DNA of 64,000 bases from a virus, in the IMG/VR virus record IMGVR_UViG_3300044958_000668, positions 19,102-83,101 of that record, one strand, 5' to 3'. The notes under the pieces were generated by a model that was not told the DNA's origin, searched no databases, and saw only the letters and a list, made by a program, of their open reading frames with translations. Shown here one piece after another: positions 1 through 8,231 of this stretch (the first letter of the stretch is position 1; every line of letters begins with the position of its first letter). Both the position numbers and the translations under genes were made by a program.

Positions 1-200
1 CTGTCTTGGCCAAAAGAAGGATCGAATCCAGCAGAAGAAGAAACAAATGACTCGCTATCTGTCACTTTAGGCTGTGGATTTAAGTTTCCATTTCCATCAG
101 TAATAGCACCTTTGGAAAAGTCTTCTTCATTCTTCGCTTTGTCCCATTTTTGACACCAATCGGCAAAGTCTTCTCTTTGTTGTTGTTCATAATCTTTCAT
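1..200 (-). CDS. Unknown phage protein, N-terminal part only
   Basis: An open frame begins with ATG at 200 and runs off the left edge, giving about 66 residues. The start of the protein (MKDYEQQQREDFADW) is acidic and rich in Gln, Asp and Trp, followed by a Gly/Asn/Ser-rich stretch. I recognise no family. There is no Shine-Dalgarno sequence, but a TATATAAT box lies about 8 bases before the ATG on this strand, the same arrangement as several other genes in this window. Confidence 0.6.
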   Translation of the reverse strand, partial: MKDYEQQQREDFADWCQKWDKAKNEEDFSKGAITDGNGNLNPQPKVTDSESFVSSSAGFDPSFGQD

Positions 201-224
201 AATAATTATATATGGTTTTCGAGC

Positions 225-437
225 TTATTTTTTTAATTCTGGGTCGAAATAAATGGCCAAACTAGCAGTTGTGCTCTTCATCTCTCCAGAAAAATAAGCA
301 TCTCTAAGACGAGATATGGCTAAATTTGTTATGTTATACTTATATTCTAAATGTTCCCAGCTTTCATCGAAGCCTCTCATCATACACAGTAGCTCGTCAA
401 TAATCTTCAAATCATCTAAACGATATTCTTTATTCAT
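225..437 (-). CDS. Hypothetical 70-aa protein
   Basis: A small, mostly helical, mildly acidic protein (starts MNKEYRLDDLKIIDELL). It lies between the partial gene at the left edge and the 198-aa gene upstream, on the same strand with short gaps, so it is probably in the same transcript. No clear ribosome binding site is seen and no family is recognised. It is accepted from packing and amino acid composition. Confidence 0.55.
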   Translation of the reverse strand: MNKEYRLDDLKIIDELLCMMRGFDESWEHLEYKYNITNLAISRLRDAYFSGEMKSTTASLAIYFDPELKK

Positions 438-448
438 AACGATATTCT

Positions 449-1045
449 TTATTTATCAGGCTCAACAAGCAGTCTATCGATTTTCTCTTTTGATCTAAAC
501 TTAAACTCATCATGCCACCCAGTAGTTTTCCCCGTGTACCTCACGTTGCCCTTCAAAAACCTTCTCACAGCATACTCAGTATCTGAAGTATATCTAATAC
601 TTAAGAGAGCTTCTTCAAAATTGTTCTCTACCCAATCATAGTTTTGGGAACAACGAAGCATCATGGTAAAAAACGACCTTCTCATGCCAGTCTTGGTCCA
701 AAATGGAACAACTTTTATCCAAGAAATTGTTGATCTTTGAGTTGGGCCAATTCGAGACTTGTCTTTAAGTTTCAACTTGTTTTCGACTTTTCTAATAAAC
801 CTAGCAACATCTTCTGTTTGATGTTTCGAGTGAGAATATAAAATCCTTGTCACTCCCTGAGATTCTTGTTGAAACCATTCTCTGCAAAAGTACCACTTAT
901 TCGCCAGCCAAATTTCTTCGTTAGAAGGATGTGTTCGGGAGGAATGTCTAACTTTAGAAAAGGAACCTTGAGTGACTCGCATTGCAGAAGATCGTTTCTC
1001 ACCAGTATCATTAGCAACTTTCTTTTTCTCGCCAATAATTGACAT
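449..1045 (-). CDS. Hypothetical basic protein, 198 aa
   Basis: Starts MSIIGEKKK with GGAG seven bases upstream. The protein is rich in Arg, Lys and Trp throughout, with a predicted mixed alpha/beta character and a stretch around residues 35-60 rich in aromatic residues. The basic, aromatic composition would suit a nucleic-acid or structural protein, but no motif identifies it. It is cotranscribed with the genes on both sides and sits directly downstream of the 161-aa gene and the polymerase C-terminal half. Confidence 0.6.
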   Translation of the reverse strand: MSIIGEKKKVANDTGEKRSSAMRVTQGSFSKVRHSSRTHPSNEEIWLANKWYFCREWFQQESQGVTRILYSHSKHQTEDVARFIRKVENKLKLKDKSRIGPTQRSTISWIKVVPFWTKTGMRRSFFTMMLRCSQNYDWVENNFEEALLSIRYTSDTEYAVRRFLKGNVRYTGKTTGWHDEFKFRSKEKIDRLLVEPDK

Positions 1046-1064
1046 CTATTTTCTCCAAGGGTTC

Positions 1065-1550
1065 TTAAGAGCTTTCTTCTGTCAGAATGTTTGCTCTAAT
1101 CGTAAGGCCATCCTCAGTGTTTTCGATGGCGTCATCTAAATTTATCAAAGAGACACAACTCCAGTGAGGATCATCACGAGGAATATATTCCTGTTGGGTA
1201 TAAAAGTAAACCTCAACTGTATAGCTGTATTTCTTTTTTGCTAAATCATCGTGAGACATCCCAGCCAACAAATCCTCCGACATCTCTCTTGGAATCCGAA
1301 TAGAATCTTTTTCATTTGCGTGAAGCAGTTTTCGCATGATTTGCATAACTGCTTCAATTTTTCCATCCCCTTGAAGCATCGACATAATGTTTCTTTTTTC
1401 CATTCCATCAAGAAACTCAGCTTTGGCTGTGTAACAAGCCATAACCTGACCTCTCTGAGGCTCATGCCTTCTGACATCAAAAAAATATTGATCAAAATTT
1501 TCTTCCGTGATGACCAGCAACTCTTCTTTTTCTTTTTCTTCTTCACTCAT
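1065..1550 (-). CDS. Hypothetical acidic protein, 161 aa
   Basis: The start MSEEEKEKEELLVITEENF is highly charged. The frame begins immediately after the stop of the polymerase C-terminal gene (TAA then ATG, one base apart), so translation is probably coupled to it. The remaining sequence looks like a single globular domain with no recognisable catalytic motif. Position next to the replicative polymerase hints at a replication accessory role, which is inference only. Confidence 0.6.
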   Translation of the reverse strand: MSEEEKEKEELLVITEENFDQYFFDVRRHEPQRGQVMACYTAKAEFLDGMEKRNIMSMLQGDGKIEAVMQIMRKLLHANEKDSIRIPREMSEDLLAGMSHDDLAKKKYSYTVEVYFYTQQEYIPRDDPHWSCVSLINLDDAIENTEDGLTIRANILTEESS

Positions 1551-1551
1551 T

Positions 1552-4284
1552 TTATATTCCCACTATTGTAAAGCCTTCATCGTTTATATCTTTCAAAAGC
1601 TTTTCCTCTGCCTTGGAAGGCTCATGCTTTATTTCAACTTGTTCCGGTTTAGCCATGACGACGAGTCTGCCATCTGCTGCTTTTTCAGGTAGCTCCGAAC
1701 GATTTCGTTTGGTCGGACTCTGAAAAACGTGACTGCTAAATCCGGGATCAGGTCGATTGATCCTCATTCTAAGAAAGTTACCTTGGCGGAATTCTCCGTC
1801 CCAATGCTCTATTTCTTCCTTAAATCTAACAAAATCATCTTCCCACATCGTCACCAGTCTTGTGTTAAAATTTTCATCTTGAACAGTAAAAACATAATAA
1901 GGATTTCCCTTTTTAGAAAGCCTCTCCTGTAATGATGACTCCTTTTTAGGAAGCCCTTTTTTATCCAAGCTTACTATCTGACATTCAATTGGTGCCCAAA
2001 GCAAGGTTGATTCCTCATCAAAACGGTCAAAAGTCATTCCGCCTTTATAGTCAGGGCTGAACTCTATAGGATGCTGCCATGCGAATCCATAATACATCGA
2101 TTCTGCAATGCCTAGCAACTCGTTGTAAACATTTTCAAATCCCGTGTCGATTTCTCCAGAAGGCATAAAATCAGCAAGAGTGATTGGCAGATCAGAATCT
2201 TTCTTCTTCTTCAAAGATTCGACGTTTCTCTTGTACTTCTTTCCAATCTTTAAAATGTCTTCCAAATCATCTTTTAAGTGTTGGAAATTAAAATTCTCAA
2301 ATTCAAATTCAGAAATGAAGAAATCTTTCTTAGGCAAATCTAATAAACCGCTTTTCAGAATCTCTTTTAAAAAGTTTTCAGAGGAACCATCGCCCCCATT
2401 CTTGTAAAGAACGTAGTCCATCTCTTCTACAATTTTTAATTTAGATTTATCCGCACGCTTATCTCTGTCCTGACGCTTTTTTGTTTCATGTTTAAAGTAC
2501 TCCCAAAATTCATGGAGCACCTTTCTGTCTTCCTCTTCTCCGAAGCAATTTAAGGCAATCAAAGGCTTTAGAACTTTTGAATCTGTGCCAAATCTTTGCA
2601 AGAAGTCATCAAATCCACTGTATGGCTGTCCTTCCTCGATCTTATGAGAGACATCTTCCCCTATTCCCTTAATGTCAGAGAAGCCCATATAGACCAAATC
2701 ATCAACAATTTCCCAGTTCCAACCTGATTTGTTGATGTCTACCCTTTTTAGCTCTACACCATCTTTCTCTGCCTCAAGTTTGTAATCTTTAATTTTACCT
2801 GACTGGGTTTCGCATTGCAAAGTTCCACAATAAAACTCAATTGGAAAATGTGCCTTCAAGTAAAGAAGCCTAGACGAAATATAAGAATATGCGTAAGCGT
2901 GGCTTGCGTTAAATCCGTACTCTGAAAAAGCTTCCACTTGATCCCACAGTTCTTCAACTTCTTTCTTTTCCCAGCCGAGATTTGATTGCCCACGACCAAC
3001 GAACTGCTCTTTATATCGAGCAAACTCCTTAACCTTTTTCTTACTCATTGCTTTTCTGACTTTTTCGCAATGAATAAGCGGAATGTCTCCCACGACATTC
3101 AAAATTTTCATAACCTGTTCTTGGTAAACCATAACTCCATATGTTCTGCCAAGAATTGGCCTGAGAATCGGATGCAAATCTCCATCCATGTCTGGAACTG
3201 GATTACTAACAGGCTCTTGTCCTCTTTTTCGCCTGATGTACGTTTTATCCATGTCCATATTAAGAGGGCCGGGTCTGTACAGAGCAGAATAAGCAGGTAA
3301 ATCATCAAACCCTGTTACACCGCCTTTTTTAACCATCTCACGCATTCCATTAGAATCAAACTGGAAAATGCACTTTAGCTTTCCTTCATCCGCTAAAGCA
3401 ATTGCTTTAGGGTCATTCAGATAGGCAGTATCAGACCAATCGTCATCCGTGCCATCCAAAGCAGATATTGTCTTTATGTGAGGATGATTCCTTTTGACTA
3501 ACTCGCTGATGGTTACAATTCTTTTCAAATCCGTAACAACCAAGAGGTCAAATTTAATCAAACCCAAAGGGCCTAAGTCGGTTCCAGACAGCCCTTCCAC
3601 AAATGCAGAAACATAAGCGTCGTCTTTGCCCTTAACCAGTGGAACCAGTTTATTGATTCTTTGATCAGAAATGATTAGCCCACCAGCATGCATTCCCATT
3701 CCACGATTGCGATTTAAAAGCCTACGGGCAGCGTCTGCAACATCTGGATTGTCTTCGCAATATTTGCCCAATTTCTCAAATTGCTCTAAAGCTTTATCGA
3801 AAGTAAGAGTCTTGCCATCATTATCTTTCAAGCCAAGCTGAGTGGTTAGTCCTATAATTTCATTTCGATCCTTATCATGGACCTTGGCCATATCAATTAA
3901 AGAACTTTTTATTCCGTAAGTTGTGTAGTTGCCAATTGCGCAAACATTTTCTTTTCCAAACTCTTTCGGTGCCCACTCAACCTTTAGATAATCACGAACT
4001 TGAGGTAAGTAATCTATATCAATATCTGGAAACTCGCCCTGTACAGAAACTGGTGGCAAATTTATGTCGAAATCATCGACCAAGTCTAAAAGATAAGCAA
4101 TTAAAAGATTGTTTTCATTGTTTTCAAATTTAGCTTTTTTAGAATGAAGATCTACAAAATACTCATGTTCCGCCTGAGCATCAAGCTCTTTAAGCTCCTC
4201 TCTTAATCGCTCTTTATATTCAGAAGAATCTAAGCCCTTTTTGGACATTCCTTCCACGCAAAGTTTTAGTAGTTGATCTCTCAT
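1552..4284 (-). CDS. dnaE: DNA polymerase III alpha subunit, C-terminal half (split gene)
   Basis: This 910-aa protein carries the catalytic palm of a bacterial-type replicative polymerase. FPDIDIDYL at residues 85-93 supplies the first two metal-binding aspartates and LIKFDLL near residue 246 the third. It continues through fingers, a helix-hairpin-helix segment (IKGIGEDVSHKI) and a C-terminal OB-like domain near residue 790. It lacks the PHP domain and the GPGRGS loop, which are encoded by the separate gene at 8803-10462. Residues 1-80 repeat the kind of segment that normally precedes the palm (YKERLREEL). The pair together should form one polymerase. No SD is visible, but a TATAAAT box sits 6 bases before the ATG. 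Confidence 0.93.
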   Translation of the reverse strand: MRDQLLKLCVEGMSKKGLDSSEYKERLREELKELDAQAEHEYFVDLHSKKAKFENNENNLLIAYLLDLVDDFDINLPPVSVQGEFPDIDIDYLPQVRDYLKVEWAPKEFGKENVCAIGNYTTYGIKSSLIDMAKVHDKDRNEIIGLTTQLGLKDNDGKTLTFDKALEQFEKLGKYCEDNPDVADAARRLLNRNRGMGMHAGGLIISDQRINKLVPLVKGKDDAYVSAFVEGLSGTDLGPLGLIKFDLLVVTDLKRIVTISELVKRNHPHIKTISALDGTDDDWSDTAYLNDPKAIALADEGKLKCIFQFDSNGMREMVKKGGVTGFDDLPAYSALYRPGPLNMDMDKTYIRRKRGQEPVSNPVPDMDGDLHPILRPILGRTYGVMVYQEQVMKILNVVGDIPLIHCEKVRKAMSKKKVKEFARYKEQFVGRGQSNLGWEKKEVEELWDQVEAFSEYGFNASHAYAYSYISSRLLYLKAHFPIEFYCGTLQCETQSGKIKDYKLEAEKDGVELKRVDINKSGWNWEIVDDLVYMGFSDIKGIGEDVSHKIEEGQPYSGFDDFLQRFGTDSKVLKPLIALNCFGEEEDRKVLHEFWEYFKHETKKRQDRDKRADKSKLKIVEEMDYVLYKNGGDGSSENFLKEILKSGLLDLPKKDFFISEFEFENFNFQHLKDDLEDILKIGKKYKRNVESLKKKKDSDLPITLADFMPSGEIDTGFENVYNELLGIAESMYYGFAWQHPIEFSPDYKGGMTFDRFDEESTLLWAPIECQIVSLDKKGLPKKESSLQERLSKKGNPYYVFTVQDENFNTRLVTMWEDDFVRFKEEIEHWDGEFRQGNFLRMRINRPDPGFSSHVFQSPTKRNRSELPEKAADGRLVVMAKPEQVEIKHEPSKAEEKLLKDINDEGFTIVGI

Positions 4285-4320
4285 ATGAAATTTATAACCT
4301 AAATCAATTACATTTGCAAC

Positions 4321-4716
4321 TTATCTTTTTCTTTTGACAACATTTGAATCTTTTCTCTTTCTTCTTCTTTTTGGCTTTTCTTCCTCTTTTTCTTCCTCAA
4401 CCGGAATAGGTTCTGGATCGAGTTGAAGAACAGACGAATCGGTCCACTTATGTCGATCCCACACCTGAACTGAACGGTTAAATTTTTGAAAAACCTTTTC
4501 TGCCTCGGTTTTTAAATCTTTTAAAGTGTTGCTTTCCTTGTAGTGAACGTAACAATTAGGATTATCTTCTTTAGACAAACCTAGAACATATCTGAACTCG
4601 TATTTGACCATTCCATATTCATCAAATTCTAATTCAATTTTAGGTTTTTCTTCTTCGCCTTCTATTATTTCCTCTTCTATTATTTCCTCTTCTTTAATCT
4701 TCCTCTTTCTTCCCAT
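4321..4716 (-). CDS. Hypothetical acidic protein with a basic tail
   Basis: I take the ATG at 4716 (MGRKRKIKEEEIIEEE), which overlaps the end of the upstream gene by 23 bases. The N-terminus alternates basic and glutamate-rich runs, the middle is a small globular segment, and the last 30 residues are strongly basic (RRRKRKDSNVVKRKR). Such tails often bind nucleic acid. The product is not recognised. An ATG two codons upstream is possible. Confidence 0.55.
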   Translation of the reverse strand: MGRKRKIKEEEIIEEEIIEGEEEKPKIELEFDEYGMVKYEFRYVLGLSKEDNPNCYVHYKESNTLKDLKTEAEKVFQKFNRSVQVWDRHKWTDSSVLQLDPEPIPVEEEKEEEKPKRRRKRKDSNVVKRKR

Positions 4717-4966
4717 TTTCATTCCAGTATATTTGAGTGTGTTTATTGTTTTTGGAAAGCCATTCATGAACGTGATGGAGTGTATCAATACAATCTTGCT
4801 CAGTGAAATCCTTTAGCCTCTTTTTCTTTGGGAAATATGAATACTCTGAACTATCCGACCAGCCCTCGCCAGCAAGCTCCATCCCAAAGAGACCTTCTGC
4901 GTGCCCTAGAAACGAAGCCAGGAGAGACGTTACGTCTTGCAATTGTTTTAATTCATCAGAACTCAT
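4694..4966 (-). CDS. Hypothetical protein, 90 aa
   Basis: Starts MSSDELKQLQDV at 4966, two bases after the stop of the upstream gene, so it is likely translationally coupled. The sequence is helical at both ends with a Gly/Ser/Tyr-rich centre. No family is recognised. A longer reading from further upstream is open but would overlap the preceding gene. Confidence 0.55.
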   Translation of the reverse strand: MSSDELKQLQDVTSLLASFLGHAEGLFGMELAGEGWSDSSEYSYFPKKKRLKDFTEQDCIDTLHHVHEWLSKNNKHTQIYWNENGKKEED

Positions 4967-4968
4967 TT

Positions 4969-5226
4969 TTAATCCCAAATTAAAGTGCTTCTGTACCAAT
5001 CCTTGACCCAAAAATGATCTCTCCACATGGGGTCAAGTTTATATGGATGCTCTTTGTAATAATCCATTAATTTTATATTCAGCATCCCTTTCATTTTGGC
5101 ATACTCTACAGGATCTATTTCTTGGCCGCAATCCTGGCATGTATAGCTCCCAATTAAACTATACATGCCATTAAATGTTGCATTGTCGTGTTCGCAGATT
5201 AAGTCATCATAACTCTGATGCATCAT
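4969..5226 (-). CDS. Small possible zinc-binding protein, 85 aa
   Basis: The protein has a Cys/His cluster (CEHD near residue 11 and CQDCGQ near residue 34) that could bind one zinc ion, followed by a Tyr/Trp-rich helical tail. GGAAG precedes the ATG pair at 5226/5223. It overlaps the small gene upstream. The function is unknown. Confidence 0.55.
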   Translation of the reverse strand: MMHQSYDDLICEHDNATFNGMYSLIGSYTCQDCGQEIDPVEYAKMKGMLNIKLMDYYKEHPYKLDPMWRDHFWVKDWYRSTLIWD

Positions 5227-5335
5227 CTGGGGCTTCCTTGAAAAAGTCTAAGGGGTATTCAACAACCGCACCTGTCTCCAACGGCTGAATTTCAAAAATC
5301 AAACTCAAGTCAACATATTGCCCGTGAAATATCAT
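5207..5335 (-). CDS. Hypothetical 42-aa protein
   Basis: A short frame starts with the ATG immediately after the stop of the YopX-like gene (TAA then ATG with no gap) and ends inside the next gene with a 20-base overlap. The product (starts MIFHGQYVDLSLIFEI) has ordinary protein composition, alternating hydrophobic and charged residues, and an acidic end. Tight packing on both sides supports it as a real gene filling what would otherwise be a 110-base gap. Confidence 0.45.
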   Translation of the reverse strand: MIFHGQYVDLSLIFEIQPLETGAVVEYPLDFFKEAPDDASEL

Positions 5336-5734
5336 TTAATGATCTCCCTCAAATATGTTTCCAATTACTTCTATTTCACCCAGAAAATCACAATGTAACC
5401 AACCGCCGTTGGGAACCCAGATTCCCCAACATAGATTATCTAAAGTTTGATCACTGTTCCACTCAACAAACCCAACATATCTTTCGCCGCCAATATCTGA
5501 GTTGTCAAAAACAACTTTATCTCCCTCGTAAATGTCAACTCCATTTTTATCTACAAGACCAATCCACTGCTGAGTAATGATGCCTTCTATTGGATGTGAC
5601 AACCGATGACAATTATGGCAGTCACTAGGGTTGGGACGAAAGCTGCTGCTGCATATGCCACGATTGCCAATATGCAGATTTTCCCTGAACATGCCAGAGC
5701 TTTGATCCCAGAATCTAAACCTAAACCTACTCAA
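5336..5734 (-). CDS. YopX-like protein
   Basis: The sequence follows the YopX pattern of small phage proteins: an N-terminal FRFRFWDQSSGMF like the usual FRAWD-x-x-x-x-M, then QWIGLVDKNGVDIYEGDKVVF, and a C-terminal VIGNIFEGDH, 132 aa in all. YopX proteins occur widely in phages and prophages; their molecular role is not known to me. A CHNC-x-x-LSH cluster near residue 42 may bind metal and is not a typical feature. The start is TTG with GGAG five bases upstream. Confidence 0.8.
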   Translation of the reverse strand: MSRFRFRFWDQSSGMFRENLHIGNRGICSSSFRPNPSDCHNCHRLSHPIEGIITQQWIGLVDKNGVDIYEGDKVVFDNSDIGGERYVGFVEWNSDQTLDNLCWGIWVPNGGWLHCDFLGEIEVIGNIFEGDH

Positions 5735-5753
5735 GTCATCTCCAATTTAAACC

Positions 5754-5972
5754 TCAATTATTTTCCGCAAATATCTCGTTAAAATAAGCCCTCGACGCTT
5801 CAGCGGTATCGTATCCGCTTGGATTAGTCTCCATGAAATCAGCAACATCTGCCGATGGACCAATTTGAACTAATTCTTCAAAGCATTCACGACATATGTA
5901 ACCGTATGTATGAGAGTACCTTTCACACATGACGTTAGGACAATTTCCTCTGGCACAGGGAAGAACACTCAT
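5754..5972 (-). CDS. Small Cys-rich (zinc-ribbon-like) protein
   Basis: 72 aa with four or five cysteines in pairs (CARGNCPNVMC and YICREC), which resembles a treble-clef or ribbon zinc site, followed by an acidic helical tail. AAAGGA lies ahead of the ATG. It is the first gene after the tmRNA terminator on the minus strand. No specific family is assigned. Confidence 0.6.
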   Translation of the reverse strand: MSVLPCARGNCPNVMCERYSHTYGYICRECFEELVQIGPSADVADFMETNPSGYDTAEASRAYFNEIFAENN

Positions 5973-6065
5973 TTCTTTTCCTTTGATATTAGAGTTTCAA
6001 ACATCTTAAAAAAATGTCACGCATGAGTCAATAAAAAAAAGCTCAGTCATGCTTCATAACTCATA

Positions 6066-6100
6066 ATAAAAAAGCTCCCCTCGCAATGCGAGGGGAGCTT
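6066..6100 (-). terminator. Rho-independent terminator after the tmRNA
   Basis: A 13-bp perfect GC-rich hairpin (AAGCTCCCCTCGC with its complement at 6072-6100) is followed on the minus strand by a run of T. It sits four bases beyond the tmRNA 3' end. Confidence 0.92.
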
Positions 6101-6103
6101 CAG

Positions 6104-6459
6104 TGGACCGGACGGGAGTCGAACCCGTGTGTTGCGCTACCTATTCAAAAGCGTCTACCTGTATAGTTTGATGTTTGAGTTTCGCATCATTAAACCACAA
6201 CAAACAAAGGTTTAAATCAACTATCAAACAACGAGTCTTAGTTCAAAAGTAGTTTGATTTGCTTTGAACGCATCCAGTATTGCGGCAAGTTGTCAAACGT
6301 CACTGGCAGACCTTTGAAACTTGGGCTACTTATAATTAAGCAGCCATAGCGAAATTAGTTTTGTCAACTAAATTTTTAATCGGATTTTTAAGGAGCCTTC
6401 CGATCAACTCCTACAGGCAACTCAAGAACTCAACAGCCAATCGATACCATTTCCAGCCC
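6104..6459 (-). ncRNA. ssrA: Transfer-messenger RNA (tmRNA)
   Basis: All core parts of a one-piece tmRNA can be read on the minus strand. The 5' acceptor strand GGGCUGG (6459 down) pairs with CCGGUCC before the discriminator A at 6104, and the third pair is the G-U wobble that alanyl-tRNA synthetase requires. A T-arm (ACGGG-UUCGACU-CCCGU) precedes the 3' strand. A first pseudoknot is visible (GGAG with CUCC, AUCGGA with UCCGAU). The tag frame at 6336-6365 follows UUAGUU and reads DKTNFAMAA then UAA UAA, so the tag would be A-DKTNFAMAA, ending like the host ALAA degron. CCA is not encoded. Length, 356 nt, is typical. It would rescue stalled ribosomes and tag products for ClpP-type proteases. 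Confidence 0.94.
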
Positions 6460-6506
6460 GTGTGTTTTAGTTATACGCAAAAAAGATATTTTTGTAAACT
6501 TAATTT

Positions 6507-6827
6507 CTAATTTTTATGAGCATCTGCCCATTTTGAATCTTCTGGAATGTCGTGTGTTTTGACGTAATCTCGCCACTTTTCATATCCATAAAGATCGATA
6601 TATTCGCCTCTTCTTAGAGATCTTTTTTCTTCTGCCTGCTTGAGAATCTTTTTCCTATCTTGATCAAGCTTTGGATAATCGGCACGACCAGATTGCTGCG
6701 ATGCTGCTGTATTCGCCCTCTTTAGCTTCTTTTCAAAAGATTTACTAGTTTTTCTCAACTCTTCCCGTCCTTCTAAGAACTTAGAAAAATTCATAAAATA
6801 TTCAGTCTGTTTGTTGTGTGATTTCAT
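6507..6827 (-). CDS. Basic protein with the shared F-x-x-F/W-L N-terminal motif
   Basis: The likely start is the ATG at 6827 (MKSHNKQTEYF), just beyond a TATATAATAG box; an internal ATG at 6794 gives MNFSKFLEGREEL, which matches the short motif seen at the start of several other proteins here. The body is strongly basic with Gln/Lys/Arg-rich helices and ends acidic. No family is recognised. Late expression is suggested by the promoter box. Confidence 0.6.
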   Translation of the reverse strand: MKSHNKQTEYFMNFSKFLEGREELRKTSKSFEKKLKRANTAASQQSGRADYPKLDQDRKKILKQAEEKRSLRRGEYIDLYGYEKWRDYVKTHDIPEDSKWADAHKN

Positions 6828-6840
6828 ACTATTATATACC
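6828..6840. promoter_or_regulatory. Divergent TATA-type late-like promoter
   Basis: The 16 bases between two divergent genes hold only an AT box: TATATAATAGT toward the minus gene (ATG at 6827) and ATTATATACC toward the plus gene (ATG at 6844). No SD fits on either side. The spacing is that of a T4-type late promoter whose transcript would start at or next to the ATG. Confidence 0.5.
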
Positions 6841-6843
6841 AGC

Positions 6844-7485
6844 ATGGTAAAAATATATTCCAACATATTTCCAGGAAAAATCACTGGCAGCGAATTCTGG
6901 AACAGGAATGGCCACTTAAATGACACCATCTGCTTTCTAAATGATTATTACAAATTTAATTTTTTATGTATACCCAAAAATGCCTCGAACACCATACGTA
7001 AAGAGCTTAATTCCAAAAGAGAAAAACTATTTTCCAAACTGAACAAGGATGAACAACTTTATCCAATTATCTGCTTTGTAAGACCTGTGGATGATAGATT
7101 TTGGTCTGCTGTCAATACTATTTTGAGAAGAAAAAACGGCAGCACTAGAATGTTTTTAAGAAACTGCGATAGTATCGAGAAATTAGCAGATTACATTGCC
7201 TCCGGTAACGACCCGCACCTTGCATCCGTTTCCGTCTTAACATCAAACATAAAACACACGGACATACGTTGGTATGATTTGAAGGTTTTAGACCAACTTA
7301 ACATTTGCCACCCAAGCATAAATCGCAATTTTGACACTTTAGACACATTGAAGCAGCTTGACATATTTGGATCAAAAAAAATCCAATCTTATTATGAAAA
7401 AGATTTTGAAATTTATGAAAACTCAAAAAAAGAGATTGAAAACATTAAGTTGAAGAAGTTATGTCATAAAAAAAGCCTGTTTTAA
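6844..7485 (+). CDS. Sulfotransferase-like protein
   Basis: The product (213 aa from the ATG at 6844) has the two PAPS-binding signatures of Golgi-type/Sulfotransfer_2 enzymes: CIPKNASNTIRKEL near residue 40, corresponding to the 5'-phosphosulfate loop, and CFVRPVDDRFWSAV near residue 75, corresponding to the 3'-phosphate site. Sulfotransferases move sulfate from PAPS onto a sugar or other hydroxyl. The acceptor is unknown. It is a plus-strand gene inserted among minus-strand genes and ends in a bidirectional hairpin. Confidence 0.65.
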   Translation: MVKIYSNIFPGKITGSEFWNRNGHLNDTICFLNDYYKFNFLCIPKNASNTIRKELNSKREKLFSKLNKDEQLYPIICFVRPVDDRFWSAVNTILRRKNGSTRMFLRNCDSIEKLADYIASGNDPHLASVSVLTSNIKHTDIRWYDLKVLDQLNICHPSINRNFDTLDTLKQLDIFGSKKIQSYYEKDFEIYENSKKEIENIKLKKLCHKKSLF

Positions 7486-7500
7486 AAACAGGCTTTTTTA
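7466..7500. terminator. Bidirectional terminator
   Basis: The hairpin AAAAGCCTGTTTT / AAAACAGGCTTTT spans 7471-7497 with T runs on both strands. It overlaps the stop of the plus-strand sulfotransferase-like gene and lies 28 bases beyond the stop of the minus-strand acidic-repeat gene, so it serves converging transcripts. Confidence 0.85.
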
Positions 7501-7524
7501 TTTCGGCTTATGGAAATTCTTGTT

Positions 7525-8223
7525 TCATCTCATGTTCATATAGCTTTTCATGGCGTCAGGCATTCCATCTGGAAGTCTTCTTTCACTGTGTTTCGATCTT
7601 AATCTTTCGAGTGGACCCATTTCGTCATCCATGCCCTCTTCGTCGTCTTCCATGTCTTCGTCGTCAGCATCCATGTCCATTTCGTCGGCATCCATGTCTT
7701 CGTCGTCGGCATCCATGTCTTCGTCGTCAGCATCCATGTCTTCGTCGTCAGCATCCATGTCTTCGTCGTCAGCATCCATGTCTTCGTCGTCAGCATCCAT
7801 GTCTTCGTCGTCATCCATGTCATCTTCAGTGCCCATGGGAGGACCAACCGCTTCGTTTTTATTTTGCATAAATGCATCAAAGCTTTCTGGCCATGTTTTT
7901 GCCTCTTTGCCGCTGGCATCTGTGTCTGGACTGTAGATTAAGTTTTTGTCGCCATCGTCTCCAAGTCCTTTTTCTTTGCCACCATCTGCAACTTGCATCC
8001 CAGGGTCTTTACCAGCAGCTTTGTATGGTGCAGGCTTAGAAGTTTTACTTCCAGCTACGTCTTCCATACCTTTTCCATCATCCTTTAACTTACGACCAGC
8101 CTGAGACTTCTCTGGAGAAGCTGGGGTTGGACCGTCATAGTCAGCAACTTTTTTAGTGCTTGCCTTTTCTCTCGTCTTGCTTCTAGAGTCTATATACTCG
8201 TTCCAAGTTTTCCAATTGTTCAT
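7525..8223 (-). CDS. Acidic repeat protein (DDEDMDA repeats)
   Basis: This 232-aa protein starts MNNWKTWNEYIDSR, related to the short N-terminal motif of other proteins here. It continues as a Lys/Gly/Pro-rich low-complexity region and then carries a run of seven-residue DDEDMDA units (about residues 135-188), before a short basic C-terminus. The region is extremely negative; such tracts mimic DNA, bind basic proteins or bind cations. AGGAG precedes the ATG. No family is assigned; a packaged or scaffold-like role is inference. Confidence 0.65.
   Translation of the reverse strand: MNNWKTWNEYIDSRSKTREKASTKKVADYDGPTPASPEKSQAGRKLKDDGKGMEDVAGSKTSKPAPYKAAGKDPGMQVADGGKEKGLGDDGDKNLIYSPDTDASGKEAKTWPESFDAFMQNKNEAVGPPMGTEDDMDDDEDMDADDEDMDADDEDMDADDEDMDADDEDMDADDEDMDADEMDMDADDEDMEDDEEGMDDEMGPLERLRSKHSERRLPDGMPDAMKSYMNMR
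7655..7818 (-). repeat. 21-bp tandem coding repeat
   Basis: About seven copies of a 21-bp unit (TCTTCGTCGTCAGCATCCATG on the plus strand) with a few G/A changes and one variant copy. The unit length is a multiple of three and encodes DDEDMDA, so copy number can change without shifting the frame. Confidence 0.9.
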
Positions 8224-8231
8224 CTTTTCTC

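Noticed and set aside
7655-7818. Tandem repeats considered as a CRISPR array
   Set aside because: Units are contiguous without spacers and encode an in-frame heptad.
7550-7936. Serine-rich 128-aa frame on the plus strand opposite the acidic-repeat gene
   Set aside because: It is the antisense reading of the GAC/GAT-rich repeat and has no ribosome binding site of its own.
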